In this document: positions 6,097 through 8,782 of the stretch, piece by piece
Numbering within the stretch: the first letter of the stretch is position 1
Layout of the letters: each line of letters begins with the position of its first letter
NCBI GenBank assembly: GCA_031279495.1
Contig: JAITIJ010000014.1
Span: 1-8,782 of the forward strand
Length of the DNA stretch: 8,782 nucleotides
Direction of reading: 5' to 3'
DNA from: Holosporales bacterium
GTDB taxonomy: Bacteria; Pseudomonadota; Alphaproteobacteria; UBA3830; JAIRMZ01
Program-made: the position numbers and the translations under genes
The notes under the pieces: model-generated
The model's database searches: none
What the model was told of the DNA's origin: nothing
What the model saw: the letters and a program-made list of their open reading frames with translations, nothing else

Positions 6097-7431
6097 CTAT
6101 CCCACTCTACTTTCTATCTCTTGTTTATAGAGGCGGAGTTTATTACGCAGTGTCCGGATGGATATCCCTAGAATGCGTGCTGCATGTGCTCTGTTTCCGA
6201 AACACTGATCCAGTGTTACCAGAATCAGCTCTTTCTCCATATCAGAAATGCTGCGACCGACAAGATCGTACGATCCATTCTGGAAAACAATGGGATCTTT
6301 GTTTGGCATACTTTTGTTGGATTCTAAGGTTGCGTGAGATTCCGGTAACGCATCAATCCGTTCAATAATTTCTTCTTCACAAAGCAAAACGGTCCGATGT
6401 ATTACATTTTCCAATTCACGAACGTTGCCTGGCCAAGGATAAGACTGCAATTGAAAGCGCGCTTGATCTGAAAGTTTTTTCTTGTTGAGTGCATTTAGTT
6501 TGCAATATTTTTCAACAAAGTACTCAGACAAAGGCAAAACATCTTCGTGTCGTTCTCGTAAAGAAGGAATTTCTAAATTAACAACGTTCAAACGATAAAA
6601 GAGATCCTCTCGGAAACGATGCTGTGCGACCTCTTCTTTTAAGTCACGATTGCTGGTTGCGAGAAGGCGAATATCTACTTTGATCGTTTGGTTCCCTCCA
6701 ATGCGGCAAATTTCACGCTCTTGAATGACACGCAATAGTTTCGCTTGTAAGGCCGGATGCATCTCGCTGATTTCATCTAGAAGAAGCGTACCTCCGCTTG
6801 CCTCTTCAAATTTTCCTATGCGGCGTGCAACTGCACCAGTGAAAGCGCCTTTTTCATGACCAAATAACTCTGACTCTAGCAACGTCTCTGGAATAGCTGC
6901 GCAATTTACCGTGATAAAAGGATGAGTCGCGCGCCGGCTCTTTTTTTGAATGTACCGTGCAAGAACTTCTTTCCCGGTTCCAGATTCCCCAGTAATAAGA
7001 ACACTTGCTTCACTAGGGGCAATGTGTGCTGCAACGCTTAGAACCTTCTTAAAAATTGGGTCTTTAGCAATTGGGGCGGAGTCATCTTGCATTATAGATT
7101 CTAGGATAGCTGCAATAAATTCTGGCTCAGGAGGTAGAGGAATATATTCTTTTGCTCCTGCTTTAATCGATCGAACAGCAGCTTGTGCATCTCCTTTTTC
7201 TCCACAGGCTATAACAGGAACATTAATGCGCTCGGACTGAAGCCTCTCTATCAGATCTGCCACTGGGCAACATACATCAATTAAAATCAGATCTGCGCCC
7301 TGTCCGGCACGCAAAGATTGAAGCGCCTTATCTACTGTATCAACTGTTCCAACACGCACACCTTTTTTGATGACAAGTCGCGCCGCAAAACTCATATGTC
7401 CATTTAAGGGGCCAACAATTAATAGGCGCAT
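6097..7431 (-). CDS. flbD: FlbD-type sigma-54-dependent flagellar transcription activator
   Basis: NtrC-family activator that switches on late sigma-54 flagellar genes and, in Caulobacter, represses its own early operon. There it answers to the assembly checkpoint protein FliX. The 444 residues contain a receiver-like domain (1-115) and an AAA+ domain with Walker A GESGTGKE (148-155), GAFTGA sigma-54 contact loop (195-200), Walker B LLLDEI (216-221) and WPGNVRELEN (333-342). A Fis-type helix-turn-helix (about 411-436, NRAHAARILGISIRTLRNKL) ends the protein. The receiver starts MRLLIVGPLNG with no acidic pair and has Leu where the conserved Lys should be (YIPLP, 96-100), although D52 is kept. 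This degenerate pattern is typical of FlbD and argues against ordinary phosphorelay control. GGAG lies 7 nt before the ATG. No fliX is seen in the window. Confidence 0.93.
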   Translation of the reverse strand: MRLLIVGPLNGHMSFAARLVIKKGVRVGTVDTVDKALQSLRAGQGADLILIDVCCPVADLIERLQSERINVPVIACGEKGDAQAAVRSIKAGAKEYIPLPPEPEFIAAILESIMQDDSAPIAKDPIFKKVLSVAAHIAPSEASVLITGESGTGKEVLARYIQKKSRRATHPFITVNCAAIPETLLESELFGHEKGAFTGAVARRIGKFEEASGGTLLLDEISEMHPALQAKLLRVIQEREICRIGGNQTIKVDIRLLATSNRDLKEEVAQHRFREDLFYRLNVVNLEIPSLRERHEDVLPLSEYFVEKYCKLNALNKKKLSDQARFQLQSYPWPGNVRELENVIHRTVLLCEEEIIERIDALPESHATLESNKSMPNKDPIVFQNGSYDLVGRSISDMEKELILVTLDQCFGNRAHAARILGISIRTLRNKLRLYKQEIESRVG

Positions 7432-7451
7432 TTTGCTTCTCCAAAAATCTT

Positions 7452-7799
7452 TTATCGTAGAGGGTCCGCCTCAGACTTGACAATTTCTGTCATAGAGATT
7501 CCCAAAGATTGATCCACAACAATAATTTCTCCACGCGCAACGAGCCGTTCATTAACGTAGATGTCTATGGGATCTCTGACACAACGGTCGAGCGCAACAA
7601 CAGATCCCCGAGAAAGCTTCAAAAATTGACCAATTTGCATGCGCGCACTTCCTAATACGGCAGACACTTTTACAGGAATGTCGTACACAGTTTTCAGATC
7701 CAAGGTCTCTTCTGAAGCAGATGACAAAGGTTCATTCTCTACACTTATACTCTCTGAATTATCCAAATTTTGTGGGTCGAATTTTTGATTTTTGCTCAT
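7452..7799 (-). CDS. fliN: Flagellar motor switch protein FliN
   Basis: C-ring component at the base of the flagellar motor, involved in switching direction and in docking FliH-FliI at the export apparatus. The 115-residue protein has a variable acidic/Ser-rich N-terminus (1-35) and then the SpoA/FliN core: VYDIPVKVSAVLG, IGQFLKLSRGSVVALDR, DPIDIYVNERLVARGEIIVV and a terminal GISMTEIV. This is complete for the short FliN type. The start overlaps the fliH stop in an ATGA arrangement (4 nt), and GGAG sits 7 nt upstream. A 20-nt gap then leads to flbD. The neighbours and the core motif make the call firm. Confidence 0.95.
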   Translation of the reverse strand: MSKNQKFDPQNLDNSESISVENEPLSSASEETLDLKTVYDIPVKVSAVLGSARMQIGQFLKLSRGSVVALDRCVRDPIDIYVNERLVARGEIIVVDQSLGISMTEIVKSEADPLR

Positions 7800-8443
7800 T
7801 CTTTTTCTCCATTAATTGCGATCTGTTCACCATTTTCTTGGGAAGCATATACCTCAAGAATACGGAGTATTTCTGAGAACAGCTGCGTTCTGGCATAATT
7901 CACGCCTCCATCTCTCCAGCACACTTGAACAGCGGATCCTTCGGGATTATCTGTTGCAACCCATGTGATGCGAGGATCAGAAACCTCTCCCGATTTCTCA
8001 AAATACTTTTTAAGTTCTGATAATAATTCTTGTGGCAGTGTAATGCGCACAGTATGTGATTCCTCAGAGAGTGTTTTGAGGAAATTCCTCAGGAAAACCG
8101 CTGTTTCCAGAGTCCGCCAGCGATCTTCGAGAGTAGGGAAAAGGCATATCAGCACATCCTTGAGGAGCGCTATGTATGCTTTAGCTGCATGCGCCTCATA
8201 TTTTATTCGAAACGTGTTTCGTGTCCCCAATTCTTTGAGGATCTTTTCAAACAGATGGTGCGTCTGTGTTTTTTCGTTTCTACTCTTCATATTCTGTATT
8301 TCTTTTATGCCAGCAGCACGTCCTTCTTCGAAAGCTTTTTGACATAAACGTGCAACAGACATGTCGGATGGCAAATCCTTCAATTTTGTAGCATCTACAT
8401 CAAAAGATTTGCTAAATTGAAATTTTTCTAACGGAATAAACAC
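7796..8443 (-). CDS. fliH: FliH/FlbE-like flagellar export ATPase regulator
   Basis: Probable cytoplasmic stator-like protein that binds and restrains the export ATPase FliI and links it to the C-ring through FliN. The Caulobacter equivalent at this position is called FlbE. The 215 residues show a short N-terminal segment, a small-residue helical stretch (FEEGRAAGIKE, 38-48) like the Gly/Ala-repeat helix of FliH, and a helical middle. The C-terminal alpha/beta portion contains DPRITWV and GSAVQVCWRDGGVNYARTQL, characteristic of the family. FliH sequences diverge quickly, so the call rests partly on position between fliG and fliN. The GTG start shares one base with the fliG stop (TAGTG), with a purine-rich AGGGGG about 9 nt upstream. 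An ATGA overlap couples it to fliN. Confidence 0.82.
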   Translation of the reverse strand: MFIPLEKFQFSKSFDVDATKLKDLPSDMSVARLCQKAFEEGRAAGIKEIQNMKSRNEKTQTHHLFEKILKELGTRNTFRIKYEAHAAKAYIALLKDVLICLFPTLEDRWRTLETAVFLRNFLKTLSEESHTVRITLPQELLSELKKYFEKSGEVSDPRITWVATDNPEGSAVQVCWRDGGVNYARTQLFSEILRILEVYASQENGEQIAINGEKE

Positions 8444-8782
8444 TATACTGTTCCCCCTTTTTGCCTATCCGCCTGTGCCCAATGTATTTGTTTTAGCCAA
8501 ATAAGCTTCTTTGCAACTGTAACGATTTCCGATTGTGCATGATTAACTGCTCCAACAGACACATCTCCCATTTTTTCGATTTCATCCTTTATCAACTGAG
8601 AAGTTTCTTCCGAAAGGTGAGCATAAAAGAACGCCTTCACTTGTTCTGGTGCCACCTTCAGGGCCAGCGCCAAGCGCATTGGATCAACATGCTTTACTAA
8701 AACGTCCAGAGTATCAGGAGTAATCCTGACCAGGTTCTCGAAAGTAACCATTAGAGAGCGAACACGTGTAGCACCTGCCTCT
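8443..8782 (-). CDS. fliG: Flagellar motor switch protein FliG (C-terminal part, 5' end beyond the window)
   Basis: C-ring protein that contacts the stator units and generates torque; its N-terminal part, outside this window, binds the FliF MS ring. The frame has no stop between the TAG at 8443-8445 and the right edge, so about 112 C-terminal residues are visible of a protein usually about 330-350 long. An internal ATG at 8751 is not the true start, because the preceding codons (AGTRVRSL) continue the FliG pattern seen as RSLMFxFEDL in homologues. FENLVRITPD, LALALK and the helix around LIKDEIEKMG identify the FliG C-terminal domain. By eye, several canonical torque positions differ from E. 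coli (see findings). It overlaps fliH by one base. Confidence 0.92.
   Translation of the reverse strand, partial: EAGATRVRSLMVTFENLVRITPDTLDVLVKHVDPMRLALALKVAPEQVKAFFYAHLSEETSQLIKDEIEKMGDVSVGAVNHAQSEIVTVAKKLIWLKQIHWAQADRQKGGTV

Noticed and set aside
8443..8751. Complete 102-residue FliG-like protein starting at 8751
   Set aside because: The frame continues upstream without a stop to the window edge, and the upstream codons fit the FliG family. The ATG is internal and this is a truncated view of full-length fliG.

Overview
This window comes from a flagellated alphaproteobacterium with moderate to slightly AT-rich base composition. The reason is the contiguous block fliG-fliH(flbE)-fliN-flbD-flhA on the minus strand. 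It has the same content and order as the Caulobacter crescentus fliF-fliG-flbE-fliN-flbD-flhA cluster, including an FlbD-type NtrC-family activator with the family's degenerate receiver domain. An flhF-like gene directly after flhA suggests a lineage on the Rhodospirillales/Acetobacterales/Holosporales side rather than Caulobacterales. That placement is inference only; no rRNA or other marker gene is present.

Layout from left to right. Positions 2-211 (+) are the 3' end of an unrecognised gene, followed by a 12-bp hairpin terminator at 249-280. Positions 456-1436 (+) encode an exported protein of unknown function with a signal peptide, internal W/P-T-R repeats and a low-complexity C-terminal tail. 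Everything further right is on the minus strand and reads right to left: fliG (only the C-terminal part is in the window), fliH, fliN, flbD, flhA, flhF, then a gap of about 145 bp, then psd and pssA. pssA ends inside the 3' end of the exported-protein gene, a convergent overlap of 50 nt.

How the genes work together. FliG and FliN form the rotor/switch ring. FliH regulates the export ATPase, and FlhA is the large export gate. FlbD is the sigma-54 activator that couples assembly to late flagellar gene expression. FlhF is the SRP-type GTPase that usually sets where, and how many, flagella form. The six genes are almost without gaps (overlaps of 1, 4 and 8 nt, gaps of 13 and 20 nt), so they almost certainly form one transcript and are translationally coupled. 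Psd and PssA catalyse consecutive steps of phosphatidylethanolamine synthesis, overlap by 11 nt, and probably have their own promoter in the 145-bp gap.

No mobile element, CRISPR array, tRNA or rRNA was seen. Most of the window is conserved flagellar and lipid biology. The less ordinary points are the FlhF-like protein with altered G3/G4 nucleotide-binding motifs, non-canonical torque-helix residues in FliG, the unrecognised repeat-containing exported protein, and its convergent overlap with pssA.
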